Numbered from the stretch's first letter, positions 9,785 through 21,510 are shown. The stretch is DNA of 64,000 nucleotides from Bettongia penicillata ogilbyi (GCA_023548195.1 JAJHZJ010000061.1:2024771-2088770); one strand, 5' to 3'. Notes: generated from the letters alone by a model not told the origin. A program made the numbers and translations.

Positions 9785-11398
9785 ACATTATGATTAATTT
9801 ATTTATTTTTAGTTTTCAATATTTACTTCCATATGTTTTAAATTTTTTCCACCTCCCTCCTCAAGATGGACCCAAATTAGATATAGGCTTTACATGTACA
9901 TTCCTATTAAACATATTTTCACATTAGTCATGTTAACTGAAGAATTAAAATGAATGGGAGAAACCAAGAAAAAAACAAAACAATACAAAATCACAAAAAA
10001 CATAACAAAAGAGAAAATAGTCTGCTTCATTCTGCCTTCTGACTCCATAGTTCTTTCTCTGGGTGTGCATAGCATTTTGCATCATGAGTACTTTGGAAAT
10101 ATTTTAGGTCCTTGCATTGCTGTGAAGGACTAAGTCTATCACAGAAACAATCCTCACACACTGTGACTGTTACCATGTACAATGTTCTAGTTCTGCTCCT
10201 TCACTCAGCATCAGTTCTTATAAGTCTTTCCAGGTTTTCCTGAAGTCTACCTATTCATCATTTCTTATAGTACAATAGTATTCCATTACATTCATACACT
10301 ACAACTTGTTCAGCCACTCCCCAACTGATGGGCATTCCCTCAGTTTCCAGTTCTTGGCCACCACAAAAAGAACTGCTATAAATATTTTTGTACCTGTGGA
10401 GCCTTTTCCCATTTTTATGATCTCTTTAGGATATAGCCCTAGAAGTGGTATTGGTGGGTTAAAGGGTATGCACATTTTTATAGCCCTTTGGGCATAGTTT
10501 CAAATTCTTTTCCAGAATGGTTAGATCAGCTCACAGCTCCACTAACAATAAATTAGTGTTCCAACTCTCCCACATCTTCTCCAATATTTGTCATCTTCCT
10601 GTTTTGTCATGTTAGCCAATCTGATAGGTGTGATGTGGTACCTCAGAGTTGTTTTGATTTTCATCTCTCTAATGAATAGTGATTTAGAGCATTTTTTCAT
10701 GGCTAGCTTCAATTTCTTCCTCTGAAAACTGCCTATTCATATCCCTTTGACTATTTATCAATTGGAGAATGACTTGTATATTCCTGTAAATTTGACACAG
10801 TTCTCCATATATTTTTAGAAATGATTTTATCATTTCTTTATCAGAGACTTATCAGAGCCTTTATCAGAGACACTAGTTGTAAAAAATCTTTCCCAGTTTT
10901 CTGCTTTCCTCCTAATCTTGGTTGCATTGGCTTTGTACAAAAACTTTTCAATTTAATGTAATCAAAATTATCCATTTTATATTTTATAATGATCTTTCTA
11001 TTGCTTGTTTGATTATAAATTCCTCTATTCTCCAGAAATCTGACAGATAAACTATTCCTTGCTCCCCTAATCTGTTTACAGTATCAACTTTTATACCTAA
11101 ATCATGTACTCATTTGTTCTTTATTTTGTTATATGGTGTCAAATGCTGGTGTCTATGCCCAGTGTCTGCCAGACTATTTTCCAGTTTTCCCAGCAGTTTT
11201 TCTCAAATGGTGAGTTCTTATCCCAGAAGCTAGATTACTGTAATCATTTACCACTATGTCTTATGTACCTAATCTATTCCATTGATCTATCCTTCTGTTT
11301 CTTAGCCAGTACTAAATGGTTTTGATGATTGCTGCTTTATAATACAATTTAGGATCTGTTATGGCTAAGTCACCTTCCCTAGCATTTCTTTTTATTAT
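9785..11398 (-). mobile_element. L1 3' half, antisense
   Basis: Starts with the antisense 3' end 'tttatttttagttttcaatatt' and runs through the 3' UTR into the C-terminal ORF2 sequence ('cccaactgatgggcattccctcag', 'ttcttggccaccacaaaaag', 'tctgataggtgtgatgtggtacctcagagttgttttgat'). It ends near 11398 by 5' truncation. Many stops are present. Confidence 0.88.
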
Positions 11399-11404
11399 AG
11401 AGTT

Positions 11405-11565
11405 TTATGACAGCAAAATAGAATATTGGAAAGAGAGACTATCGTAGGGTCTAAAAGATCTGAGTTCAAATCCCCCACCTCGGATGCACACAAGCTGTTT
11501 TGACCCTGGGCAAGTCAATTTACTTTTCAATGTCCCAGAAAGTGTTCTAAGTCTGTAGAAAGGCA
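11405..11565 (+). mobile_element. MIR-type SINE
   Basis: 'gtctaaaagatctgagttcaaatcc' head and 'ttgaccctgggcaagtcaatttacttttcaatg' core, sense orientation. Confidence 0.65.
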
Positions 11566-11569
11566 GCAT

Positions 11570-11765
11570 GCCCCACTAGATTGAGCACTGGACTCAGTGT
11601 CAGGAGTACCTGAATTTAAATTTCACCCCAGACATTTACCAGCTCTGTGACCATAGGTTAGTCATTGAGCCTTTCTATACTTCAGTCTCATCTTCAAAAT
11701 CAAGGCATTGGAATTGAGGGCCTCTAAGGCCCCCTTCCACCTCTAAAGCTATCATTCTATAAGTT
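11570..11765 (+). mobile_element. MIR/THER1-type SINE, near complete
   Basis: Sense copy with 'attgagcactggactcagtgtcaggagtacctg' head, 'gctctgtgaccataggttagtca' core, 'tcagtctcatcttcaaaatca' and the 'ggcctctaaggcccccttccacctctaaag' end. Confidence 0.8.
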
Positions 11766-11849
11766 GCAAAACAGCTCTTGATCTGCATTGGTCAAGGAGA
11801 TGTCTTCATCCAGGTGTAGTTTCCTTCTCCCTGCCCTCCTTCAAATATG

Positions 11850-11967
11850 TAAATCATTGTAGCTAGGTGCTGGGGATACAAAGATAAAATAACATTGTCC
11901 TTATGGAACTTACATCCTACCAAGAAAGTTATGATATGTACATAGATCAGCATTAATTAAAGTTTAG
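11850..11967 (-). mobile_element. L2 LINE 3' fragment, antisense (left part)
   Basis: 'gctaggtgctggggatacaaagataaaat' and 'tccttatggaacttacatcctacc' are the antisense L2 3' UTR. A hAT-type MITE follows, and 'ggacagtgacatgatcagacctg' at 12188-12210 may be the continuation. Confidence 0.65.
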
Positions 11968-12178
11968 ATAAGGGGTTCTTAACCTAGATGCCACAAGAGG
12001 TCAATGTGTATATTTCAGGAGGTCTGTGAACTTGGATGGGAAAAAAATATAACTTTATTTCAATATCAGTGGTTTCCTTTGGAATCCTATGATTTTATTT
12101 TATGTATTTAAAAACATTATTCTGAGAACAATTCATAGGTTTTACCAGACTACCCAAGGTTCCAGAACACAAAAAAAG
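11968..12178. mobile_element. Palindromic hAT-type MITE
   Basis: Begins 'aggggttcttaacct' and carries the internal boxes 'ggtctgtgaacttggatggg', 'gaatcctatgattttatttta' and 'tttaaaaacattattctgaga'. The same family recurs in opposite orientation at 61615-61795. It lies within antisense L2 sequence. Family name not assigned. Confidence 0.6.
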
Positions 12179-12339
12179 TTTTTGATCAGGACAGTGACAT
12201 GATCAGACCTGTTGTATTTTAAAAAGATGATTTCAGTATCTATGTTAGTTACCAATGGGAGAAGAAACAAAATGGAATCAATAAAGAGACTATTGGAATA
12301 ATTAGATGATAAGTGATGAGTTCTTTAGATCAGCGTTTT

Positions 12340-12450
12340 ACCTTTCAGACTTCTTCATATTTAACACTGTTGTTGTTATACATAATATTGTTCTTTGGGT
12401 TCTAGTCACTTACTCTGCATCAGTCCACGAAAGTCTTTCTATGTTTCTAG
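12340..12450 (-). mobile_element. L1 3' UTR fragment, antisense
   Basis: 'ataatattgttctttgggttctagtcacttactctgcatcagtccacgaaagtctttc' is the complement of an L1 segment also seen at 10180 and 16370. Confidence 0.55.
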
Positions 12451-12669
12451 ATTGAGACTGGTATAAATGGGGAGATGTGAAAGACATGGAGATTAGAATA
12501 GGAAATTGTTTGAAAGTGAAGGTAAGGGGAAAGGAAAATTCCCAGATGTTTCTTAGGTTTCAAATTTCATTGACTAAAAGGAACATTGTGCTATCTATTC
12601 ATAGAACTAGAAGGATTGGAAGGAGAGCTAGTTTATGAAGGAACATAATGTGAGATATTTCAGGGTGTA

Positions 12670-12850
12670 ACAGAAAGTTCATTGTATCTGGAATCATGTT
12701 CAAACCCTACCTCTTCCATTCATGACCTTTGTGACCTTTGGCTAGTTGCTGCATCTTTTGGAGCCTCAGTTTTTTCATTCAGAAAATAATAGATAGGACT
12801 AGATAATCTTCAATGTGTTTTCCATTTCTAAATTTATAATACTATAGTCC
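12670..12850 (+). mobile_element. MIR-type SINE
   Basis: Sense: 'catgttcaaaccctacctcttcc', 'gacctttgtgacctttggctagttgc', 'gcctcagttttttcattcagaaaat', then the terminal 'ttccatttctaaatttataat'. Confidence 0.7.
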
Positions 12851-13862
12851 TATGGAAATTTTAATCTGCACATGTTGAATTTGAGATACCAGTGGGACAT
12901 TTAAGAGGTATCCAAGCGATGGCTATCAGTCAACTGATAAACATTTATTAAACACCTACTATATACCAGTTACTATGATAGATACTGGTGATATAAAAAG
13001 AGGTAAAAGACAGTTTATGCTCTCAAAGAACCTTAATGAAGGACACACAACAGCAACAACAATAATAATCCATTGAGAGAGAAAACATGCAAATGAATAC
13101 ACACAAAGCAAACTATATACTGGGATAAATGTGAAGAAAGTGAAAGCATTCAGATTAAAAAGGATGGGAAAATGTTTCCAGTAAAAGAAGAGATTTTAGC
13201 TGAGATTTAAAGGAAGCTAGGGAGATCAGTAGGTGAAGTGGAGGACAAAGAGTATTCCAGGCATGGGGGTACAGCCAGAGAAAACACCCAGAGCGGAGAG
13301 ACGGAATATCTTGTTCATGGAATGGCCAGGAGGCTAGTGTCTTTGGATCAGAGTACATGTAGGGGAATAAAGTGTAAGAAGACTGGCAAGATAGGGAGGA
13401 TTTAGGTTATGATAGGCTTTGAACGTCAAAGAGAGCATTTTGTACTTGAATCTAGAGGCAATAGAGAGCCCTTGGAGTTTGTCAAGTAGGAGAGTAACAT
13501 GGTCTGACTGATGTGATCTTTAGGAAAATCACCTTCCTAGCTGAATGGAGGATGGACTGGAATAGGAAGAGGCTTGAGACAGGCAGACCCATCCACCAGT
13601 AGGCTATTGTAATAGACCGGATGGGAGGTGATGAGGGCCTAAATGAGAGGAGAAGGTATACTTGAAAGATATTGTAAGAGTGGAATCTAGATTGGCTATG
13701 GGGGTGAGAGAGTGAGGAGACCAGGAAGAATCCTAGGTTGTGAGCCTGGGAGGATGAGTCAGGACTAGACTTCAGTGGAGAGGATAGAGTTGAATACTGT
13801 GATGTGATTGAATTTGTTGAAAGGGCTAGGCTTGCCCCACAAAGATCAAAGAAGGAGAAAAA
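12851..13862 (-). mobile_element. L2 LINE, long 3' segment, antisense
   Basis: The longest L2 piece here. From left: an end of one L2 piece (12851-12915), then the L2 3' terminus ('aacatttattaaacacctactatatacc') running back into coding sequence. On the minus strand the open frames at 13155-13358 and 13482-13865 read as decayed L2 ORF2 C-terminus, for example LPVSSLFLFQSILHSARKV and AHNLGFFLVSSLSHPHSQS. Both are remnants and not host genes. Confidence 0.8.
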
Positions 13863-13865
13863 CAA

Positions 13866-14400
13866 TTCATATGTACAAAAATATAGCAGCTCTTTTCATG
13901 GTGGTAAAGACAGGAAATCAAGGGGGCATCCATCAGTTGGAAAATGGCTAGACAAACTATAGTTTATAAATTGTAATAGAATTCTATTGTGCCATGAGAA
14001 ATTACGAAAGAAATGCTGTCAGAGAAATCTGGGAAGACTTTTATGAACTTACAGAGTGAATTGAGCAAAAACCAGAGAAAAATTTATATAAAGCATCTAA
14101 AGACAATGCAGACAGATCTAAGAACACTGATTGATATGAGGATCGGTCATAATTCTAAGAGCTATGCGATGATGCATACTTCCCATCTCTAACACATAAG
14201 TGATAGACTCAAGATGCAGAATGAGACCAATATTTCTGGACATGACCAATGGAGGAATTTGTTTTGCTGAACTGTGCACATTTGTCACAAGAGTTTTATT
14301 TTTCCTTTTCTTTTTGCAGTGGGGGAAGGGAGAGGATGGAGGAAGAGAAAATGAATTCTGGTTCATTGAAAAAGTAAAAAAAAAAAGCTGCATTTTTAAA
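13866..14400 (+). mobile_element. L1 3' end, sense, 5'-truncated
   Basis: 'atatagcagctcttttcatggtgg', 'gaaatcaagggggcatccatcagttgg' and 'ctattgtgccatgagaaatta' are the end of ORF2. They are followed by a 3' UTR with 'actcaagatgcagaatgaga' and 'ggacatgaccaatggaggaatttgttttgct' and an A tract at about 14376. Confidence 0.85.
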
Positions 14401-14870
14401 AAAGGCTTAGTTCAGAAAAAAAGTTTTCTGGGAAATTTCTGATGCTTTAAAAGAAATTCTTTACCGCTCCGCTTGGGACTATGAAGAATGAGTAACTTCC
14501 TAAAAAAAGAAAACAGTATGAGAGAGAAGAGCCACATTCTTGAGAAGTAGCTTCTTTATTATAGATGTTAAGCTGGTGCTTCTGAGAGGAAGCGCTGCAT
14601 AAACCGGAGTGTTTATGACATTTTGATGAGACTCATCTCAGGATAGTCAGTTGGGTCTGTGACCATTTCCAAAGTACAGATTATCCTGGGACCAGACTCA
14701 GGCTGAGAAAAAGGGAAAGTAGTAACTGGACTGAACTCCATTACGGCTTTCACTGAGAAGGGCTAACTGGGTCTACCTAGTCCTAGCGAGGCACTAGTTG
14801 TAATGTCCCTAAGGACAGTGAGGAGTTACAGAAATGTCTAAGCTATCTATCTATCTATCATGCTGTGTTC
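14401..14870. other. Single-copy-looking stretch with a short (TCTA)n
   Basis: No repeat family seen. A short tetranucleotide run (ctatctatctatctat) lies at about 14844-14860. No gene is supported. Confidence 0.4.
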
Positions 14871-14874
14871 TTAT

Positions 14875-15050
14875 GATCTCAGACACCTCAAGTGTGGATA
14901 GGGTTCTGGCCTTGGAGGCAGGAAGATTTGGGTTCCATTTCTGACCCTGGGTAGTCACCTAACCAGTCAATCTGTGATACAAGGGATGGGTTGACTCCAA
15001 CACCCCTAAAATCCCTTTTAATTCTAAATCTGAAACCCTATAATCCTAGT
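14875..15050 (+). mobile_element. SINE of the tRNA-headed marsupial type
   Basis: 'gtgtggatagggttctggccttggaggcaggaagatttgggttcc' is the head. 'ctgaccctgggtagtcacctaacc' and 'tcccttttaattctaaatctga' complete it. Confidence 0.7.
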
Positions 15051-15074
15051 CTCATATGGCAACCCATACTTGGC

Positions 15075-15470
15075 AGAATTTGTGAGAAGATCATATGGCT
15101 TTCACTTCAAGACCACCAGCAATGGAAAACCCATCTTAAGCTCTAATTATTGGGAAGTTCCTCTCCATACTGGGTCTAAATTTGTCTAAGACTTCTACCA
15201 AGGTCAAGCAAAACAAATCATATCCCTCTTCCCCATAACACTTGAACCGCCAACCTATTTCCTCCTTTTCCAAGTTTTCTCTTTTTCATGCTACATATAC
15301 CCCCCAAGTTCCCTCAATTAATCCTCATATAGCATGTCCAGTACTCTTCCCACCTAGCTCCCCTGAGAAGTCCATTTGCTGAGTGTGCTTTCTAAAATTG
15401 TAGAAGGCAGAACCAATAGAATGTGGTCTGACAACTGTCGAGTACAATAGAATTCATTCAGGATTTTATG
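15075..15470 (-). mobile_element. CR1/L3-type LINE, antisense
   Basis: Antisense tail phrases in order: 'aagcaaaacaaatcatatccctcttcc', 'ccctcaattaatcctcatatagcatg', 'gaatgtggtctgacaactgtcgagtacaatag'. They parallel 45325-45900. Confidence 0.65.
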
Positions 15471-15479
15471 TTTCTATTC

Positions 15480-16025
15480 ATGTAGTGTGTATTTGCATTA
15501 ATCTTTTTTTCTACGTATAGCAGAGTTTGAACTGGAGTATGCCCCATCAAGAATGCCCTGAACTACCCTGGATGCTGCCAGAGATAAACATGTGTGTTTC
15601 AGAGCTTGGGCACTTTGGGATAACAAAGCAATCAATCCCCTCATATCTGCTGGAAGACACAGAATTCCTGAGTCAGGGGCTGGTTACCCAATGGGAGATG
15701 TTTTCTATAACTATTCCCTTCCTGGCAGGAATATGACTACCATCAAATTGACCAAAAAATTTATTTGAACGGACCAGGGAAATTCAAACTAGGGTTAGCT
15801 GATCGCAGAGAAGATCAGGACTTTGAGAGTTTCTCAAATGGTACAGATCCTTCTTTTATAAAAAATAATTTTACTGATGTATTTTGATTTTATGTTATAA
15901 ACTTCCACAGATTACTCCCACTTTGTGAGAAGACTCTTGTGACAAAGTAAAATAGTTACATAAAACTAATATTACAGTGAATTCATCTGAAAGTGGATGA
16001 ACATTTCAGGACTCTAGTACTACCC
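15480..16025. other. Single-copy-looking stretch with an acceptor-like site
   Basis: A pyrimidine tract followed by 'ctacgtatagcag' at 15503-15523 precedes a 70-codon open stretch ending at 15736. No good donor follows, and the peptide is not recognisable. I see no repeat here. Confidence 0.3.
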
Positions 16026-16029
16026 ACAT

Positions 16030-16694
16030 ATTTCTATGTTTTTTTTAATTCATAGACATCTATTTTCTCTCCCTCCAACCCCCCACATCATTGTAAAATT
16101 TTTTTAAAAAAACAGTTTTTGCAACAAATTTGCATAGTACAAATTTGCATTCCCTCGGTGGTTATATCACAAAATAACTTTTATTCTGAACTCTAAATCC
16201 AACCCCTCTCTGTAACGGTGTGTTTCACCATAAGTATTCCAGAACCATGAATGACCATTGCATCGGTCACAGTTCTTACAGTTTCCAAAGCTGTTTTTAC
16301 AGCATTGTTGCTACTATATGACTTGTATGTACAATAACATGATATGCAACACATATTACTGTAAAAATTGTTCAGGTTCTGCTCATTTCATTTGTCAGTT
16401 TATAAAAGTCTTTAAAGTTTTTCATTTTTAGAATACTGATGTTATAGCAAATTATTCTTCTGGTTTTTCTTACTTCAGCCTGTATCAGTTCATATAAGTC
16501 ATTCTATGTCTTTTAAAAAAATCATCAACATCCTCATTTCTTACAGTACAGTAGCAGTCTACCTCATTTATACAACATAACTTATTTAGCCACTTCGCAG
16601 TTGATGGGTATCATCAATTTCCAGGTTTTTTTCCCCCCACAACAAAAAGATCTGCTACAAATAATTTTGTACAGATAGGACCTTTTCTCTTTCA
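16030..16694 (-). mobile_element. L1 3' UTR and ORF2 end, antisense (left part)
   Basis: Old, diverged L1: 'gtaaaaattgttcaggttctgctcatttca', 'tacaacataacttatttagccacttcgcagttgatgggtatc'. It is interrupted at about 16695 by an L2-tailed repeat and resumes near 17171. Confidence 0.8.
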
Positions 16695-17170
16695 ATCTGA
16701 TTCAATTCAATCAATATTTATTGAGCACCTATTATGTGCCAGTCACTGTGCTAAGCCCTGGGGATACAAATAAGAAAAAGAAAGACAGTCCTGCCCTCAA
16801 AGAGCTTAAAATCTAATGTGGAAAGAAAATACACAAAAAGAAGCTGGGAAGGAAGGGGGGAGTGTGGAATAACAGGGGTACTTGGTGTAGGGGGCATCAT
16901 TTTCCTTGGAGCTCAAACTAAGCAGAGCTGCCGGTGGAAAGCGGTGATTTAGCTAGAACCCAGATCCAGTCTTCTATAAAGCAAAGCTTTGGGAGGAGTT
17001 CAGGCCTACAGTCTTCTAATCAAAGGAGAGAAGAGGCTGGGGGAGATGAGAAAATGTTAGCTTGCAAAGCTGAGTTAAACAACACGATGATGAACTTTCA
17101 GGTGATCAGCTTATCCTGGACAGAGCATCATGTTCCTTGCAGTACAAATCTAGAAGAAATGCAGATGGAA
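16695..17170 (-). mobile_element. L2-tailed SINE-like repeat inserted in L1
   Basis: Left end is the antisense L2 terminus ('atatttattgagcacctattatgtgccagtcactgtgctaagccctggggatac'). The rest is not L2 and shares 'acacaaaa(a/g)gaagctg' and the following purine-rich motif with 19705-19985. Related 'cttttct' stretches on both sides may be a decayed target-site duplication. Confidence 0.6.
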
Positions 17171-17920
17171 AATGGACTTTTCTTTTAGGTATAGACCTAG
17201 CAGTGGTATAGATGTGCAAAGGGTAAGTAACTTCAGGAACTTTTTATGTATAATTCCAAATAACCTTCTAGAATTGTTGTATCCCTTCACAAGTCTAGCA
17301 ACATTCATCAATGTGTCTATCTTCCCACAGCTCCTCCAACATTTATTATTTTTCCTTATTTGTTATCTTTGCTACCCTAAGGGATGAGGTATGATTTCTG
17401 AACTGCTTTAATCTGCATTTCTCTAATTAGCAGTGATTTGGAGTAATTTTTCATATAACTATTGACAGCCCAAGTTTCTTCACTTGGGAACAGCCTGCTC
17501 ATATCCTTAGACCTTTTATCACCTGAATAATAGTTCTTTTTCTTATAAATTTGAGCCAGTTCCTCATATAACTTGAAAATGAATTATCAGAGAAATTTGC
17601 TACAAAGATTTTTTTCTCATTCCCTCTTAGTCTTAGCTTTATTGGATTCTTCCAACAAAACAAAAACTTTTTAATTTTGTACAATCAAAATTTTCCATTT
17701 CATCTTTTGAGATCCTCTCTATTCTTTGTGTGGTCATGACATTTTTTTCTATCCATAGATCTGACAGGTAACTTTTTCTTTTCTTATTTGCTTATTAGGT
17801 GTGACCTTTTATCTCTAGACACATATCCATTTGGAGCTTATCTGGTAGAAAGTGTGATGTATTGCTCTAAATCTAATTTCTTCCATACTGATGTCTAATT
17901 TTCCCAGAACTTTCCCAGGA
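17171..17920 (-). mobile_element. L1 ORF2 end, antisense (right part)
   Basis: Resumes with 'aggtatagacctagcagtggtatagatg' and continues upstream in ORF2 ('ctaattagcagtgatttggagtaatttttcat', 'agatctgacaggtaac', 'tttccatttcatctttt'). It fades near 17920. Confidence 0.78.
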
Positions 17921-18920
17921 AATGAAATATGTGTTCAGTAGCACAAGTCTCCTGGGAGTCTTGCTAGGTGATATATTATTTTTCATTTATCATGTCCTAA
18001 TATTTTGTTAATATGTGCTTATGAGTGTTTTGTAGGTTAGGCATTTCTTTGTCATAGAAAAAAAGTAACTGCCTTATACCTGATATTTATGACTTTGTCC
18101 GGAGAATATCTTTCAAAAAGGAATTCTATTAATGGTTTTGGGGGAGACCCTAAATATGAGCTATGCACTTTAAGACATATTCTCTGGAACTTTAAGTTGG
18201 GGCCATAGCAAATCGGAGAGTGCAAGAAAAAGTCAGAAACAGGGTTTCTTTATGGTCAAGCTCCTCCAGGACTATAATGAGTCTATATGAGTCCAGAACA
18301 AAAGCCCTTGTGAATCAACAGACATTTATCTTATGTATTCATTTCCCTTGTGGGAAATCTCTTCTCCCCTTTTTCTCCATCCTCCTATCCCCACCCCAGG
18401 CCCTGAGTTCAAAAGCTTACCAACATGCCCAGCACTTCGCTAGCCATTGTAATAATTGCAAAGAAGTATGTGACATAGATTCCTGCCTTGCTTGGGAGAT
18501 AGCCCTTCCAGTATTAAAATAAAATAGTATTTAATCAAGTACTAATTTCCTTCTAATCAAAGAGCAAAATATGCCCTACAGAGAATCAATGCCATGGACT
18601 CAGTGCCAGGGAGGGAAGATTGGTGTGGTCCAGAACTATCACAGAAATTCTCCTCAGAATAGGTTAAGGCTGGAGATAGACTTCGAAGGACTGGTAGGAC
18701 TTCAATGAAGTCCAGGAGGGCATTCTAGTAGTATGGCACAAACTCCTCCTGTTCTGGGTCCTACCAGAAGTAGAGGAGGGTGGACCACAAACTTACAGGA
18801 CTTGAGAATGGAGAGGTAGCTACTCCACCAGAGTCCAGCACTATGGGCCTGAGAATAATGACAAGTTGAGGGGGTGGGCAGAAAGAAGAAGTCAGTAAAC
18901 CCACATCTGCTGGTGTCGTC
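17921..18920. other. No gene or clear repeat seen
   Basis: Single-copy-looking sequence. A 100-codon plus-strand open frame at 18220-18522 has no recognisable domain. Confidence 0.4.
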
Positions 18921-18924
18921 TGTG

Positions 18925-19040
18925 TGAACTCAGTTCGGCAAGTCACATAACCTCTCTCAAGCCTCCTTTCCTCCTCTATAAACTAGAAAGGGTGATGGAA
19001 CCAACAATCTATCCCTTTAACCCTATCTAGGCTCTGCCAA
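18925..19040 (+). mobile_element. MIR-type SINE fragment
   Basis: 'cggcaagtcacataacctctctcaagcctcctttcctcctctataaa' is the sense core and tail. Confidence 0.65.
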
Positions 19041-19499
19041 TTTTTCTTTTAAGTCATGGAGACATTCCTCTAGATCTGACAGACTTAGAGGACTAAGGGT
19101 TCAGACTGTAGGCCTCACAACCTCATCTCCAGAGTACAGAGGATCCAGAAGGAGCAGGAGGGCCTCCCTGGTGTTTGGCTGGTAGACTGAGATGGGAATT
19201 TGACTCAGCTGAATCAATTCAATGGGTTCTCAGTGTCTATCCTTGTTGAATAATAGCTTTCTCCTGCTATGGCCTGTCAATCTTCTTTCATTAACTGTTG
19301 AATAATTTACAAGTGTATCATTTTGTTCAAATATAGAACCAAGCTACCAGTCAGGTCCAGTTCAGAATAAGGTAGTTGGGAGCTCTAAACCTATTTTCTA
19401 TGAGGATCAGAGGCAGAAGAGCACATCTGTAACATTGGAAGGTGTGTTAGAGGGCTAGTCATGATGGAATACGAGAGAAAAAAATCCAAGCATTAAATC
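19041..19499. other. No gene or clear repeat seen
   Basis: Single-copy-looking, no coding or RNA signature noticed. Confidence 0.35.
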
Positions 19500-19640
19500 A
19501 TCACATCAAGCAAGGGAAAGAAACTTGGGCAATGGATGAAAGCAGTGATAGGGACATGAATTCAGAGAAGAAAAGCAGAGACAGAGAATAGAGAGCCTTA
19601 AAGGTCAAGATAAGAATCTGGACTTCATTTACTACCCTGT
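19500..19640 (-). mobile_element. L2 LINE fragment, antisense
   Basis: 'gagccttaaaggtcaagataagaatctggacttcattt' parallels the antisense L2 'gggctttgaatgccaaa...ttttatatttgat' segment. Confidence 0.45.
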
Positions 19641-19704
19641 GGGGCGCTAGAGAAGGTTTTGAGGCAGGATAGCACTGTTTGGGGAAGGCAGCAAGCATAT
19701 ATTA

Positions 19705-19985
19705 ATTTTTAATTAATTATTCCTATATGCTAAGCAATGCAGACAGTCTCTGCCTTCAAGGAACTTACATTCTGATAGGGGAAGATACACAAAAGGAAGC
19801 TGAAAAATATAGGGAGGAAGGTGGGAGAGGTGATGAAAGAAAAGCAAAGGGATGAGGTGTTGAAGTTTGGGAAGTCAAAAGCACAGCTGGGAATGAAGGC
19901 TATCAGTTGCCAGACTATACCAAAATGGAGGCCCTGAGGAGAACTCACCAATGGGAGAAGGGGGCCAACATGTTGGATGGATGAG
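19705..19985 (-). mobile_element. L2-tailed SINE-like repeat, second copy
   Basis: Opens with an L2-derived end ('atatgctaagcaatgcagacagtctctgccttcaaggaacttacattctgat') and continues with 'acacaaaaggaagctg' and a purine-rich body similar to 16695-17170. Confidence 0.55.
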
Positions 19986-20004
19986 AAGGCTACAGGGGAA
20001 GCTA

Positions 20005-20185
20005 TATATCTGATATCTATCTGAGTTCAAATCCAGCCTGTGCCACTTATTATCCTTGTGACCTGGAACAGGTGATTTACCCTCTAAGGGCTTCATTCAG
20101 TTTTCTCATCTGTTTAAAAAGAACAAAAACAAAAACAGAGTTTGAACTCTGTGTTCCTTTATTGCTGTAAATCCTATGGTGATAC
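20005..20185 (+). mobile_element. MIR-type SINE
   Basis: 'ctgagttcaaatccagcctgtgccacttattatccttgtgacctgg' followed by 'cagttttctcatctgttt'. Full sense organisation. Confidence 0.78.
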
Positions 20186-20189
20186 CTGT

Positions 20190-20385
20190 GTGTAGTGGAG
20201 AGAGTACTGAGTTTAGAAGCAAAGAGCCGAACTGTTTCTGCCAGCTCAGACAATTCCCTCAAATCCTCTGGACTGTATGGATTTCTAAGGTCCTTTGTCT
20301 AGTCAAAATCTATGATCTGAAAAAATAAGAGGGCTGCACTTGATCAATTCTAAAGACTTTCTACCTCTAACGTCTATTCCTTAAC
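20190..20385 (+). mobile_element. MIR-type SINE, diverged
   Basis: 'gtgtagtggagagagtactgag' resembles the tRNA-like head. A decayed core and a terminal 'ttctaaagactttctacctctaac' follow. Directly downstream of another sense SINE. Confidence 0.55.
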
Positions 20386-21329
20386 CTGTTTAACAAATAA
20401 CTTGCTCTCTTACATATGATTTTTTAAAAAAAATCTGTTTAGTGAGAGGAACTTGGAATCCATATCCCGGTTGCAGTCTTTCCCCATTTGTCTCAGGTAC
20501 AGCTAGTAAAAAAGAGCTTTGCTCATGATGTTAGAAAACTGGGCTGCAGCCTTACTGCCTAGACCTGGGACTTGTAATCTCTGCAGCATCATTGCACTGC
20601 CTGGTGCATTAGCATTAAAAATTATGGTGATAACATGATGTTCTTTAGAAAGAAAAAGACTCAAAGCCAAAAAGCCTTCTTTCTCTTCCAGGAAACCTGA
20701 GGAGAGGTAATTTAGATGCAGGGCATAACCTGACACATGGATATATTGAATAAGAGCAGTTCACACCAGCTGGGATTTTGGTAGGGGAGAAAAACGCTTC
20801 TCTCACCTTCTACATGAGCCAGTAGATAAAAATGATTTGACTATTTTCTATAAATTCCATTTTAAGGGTGTGTTTAGGGGGAAAAAATGGGACCCACAGG
20901 AGAAAGGGCCAAGTACTGGAGCAGATTAAAAATTGGCTTTGAAAGGGAGAAACCTTTCAAAGAGCAGCAAAATCTGGGGAGGAGGTGACTTTGCCTGCCT
21001 CTGGGAACTCAGTGGATAGAAAGGGATTTAATGCCCCTACAAGTGATAAAGATGTTTTATTGGTAAGCTGGTTCAGTTGGTAGATGCCTCCTTTTTTATT
21101 TGGTTGATGGGAAGGAGGGAAGACTTCAAGAAGTATATTTCCACATACTTTGGGTCACTGGGAGGCAGAATAGCAGAGGGAATATAAGGTTTTGGTGGGG
21201 ATGGAAAGAGGAGGGAAGAAAGGAGAGAGCGGTTCACTAACTCTAAATGAGCATTTCAGCCCTCAGCAAGTCCATCATCAAGGTGTCTGTCTAGTTAAAT
21301 GACTGCCCAAGGTCTTCTGAATCAAAGGA
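20386..21329. other. No gene or clear repeat seen
   Basis: Single-copy-looking, purine-rich in its second half. No recognisable coding or RNA signature. Confidence 0.4.
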
Positions 21330-21510
21330 TTTAGAGTCTAAAAGGTCTTCAAAGGTCATTGACCCTCATTTTACAGAAAAGGAAGCAGAGACCCAAAAGG
21401 TGAAAAGTCATGTCCAAGGTTCAAAGAGAAAGTAAATAGGAGGGCTACTTAAAATTGAACTCAGATCCTTTGATTCAAATCAGATGGTCTTCCAACCATA
21501 CCACAGCAGC
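21330..21510 (-). mobile_element. MIR-type SINE, antisense
   Basis: 'ccctcattttacagaaaaggaagcagagaccc', 'gtcatgtccaaggttcaaag' and 'aactcagatcctttgattcaaatcagatggtcttcc' are in the antisense order. Confidence 0.75.

Noticed and set aside
11405..11765. tRNA-like 'gttcaaatcc' boxes here and at many other sites
   Set aside because: They are the tRNA-derived heads of MIR/THER1-type SINEs, without intact cloverleaf folding, so they are not tRNA genes.
13155..13865. Two minus-strand open frames with protein-like composition
   Set aside because: They read as decayed L2 ORF2, not a host gene.
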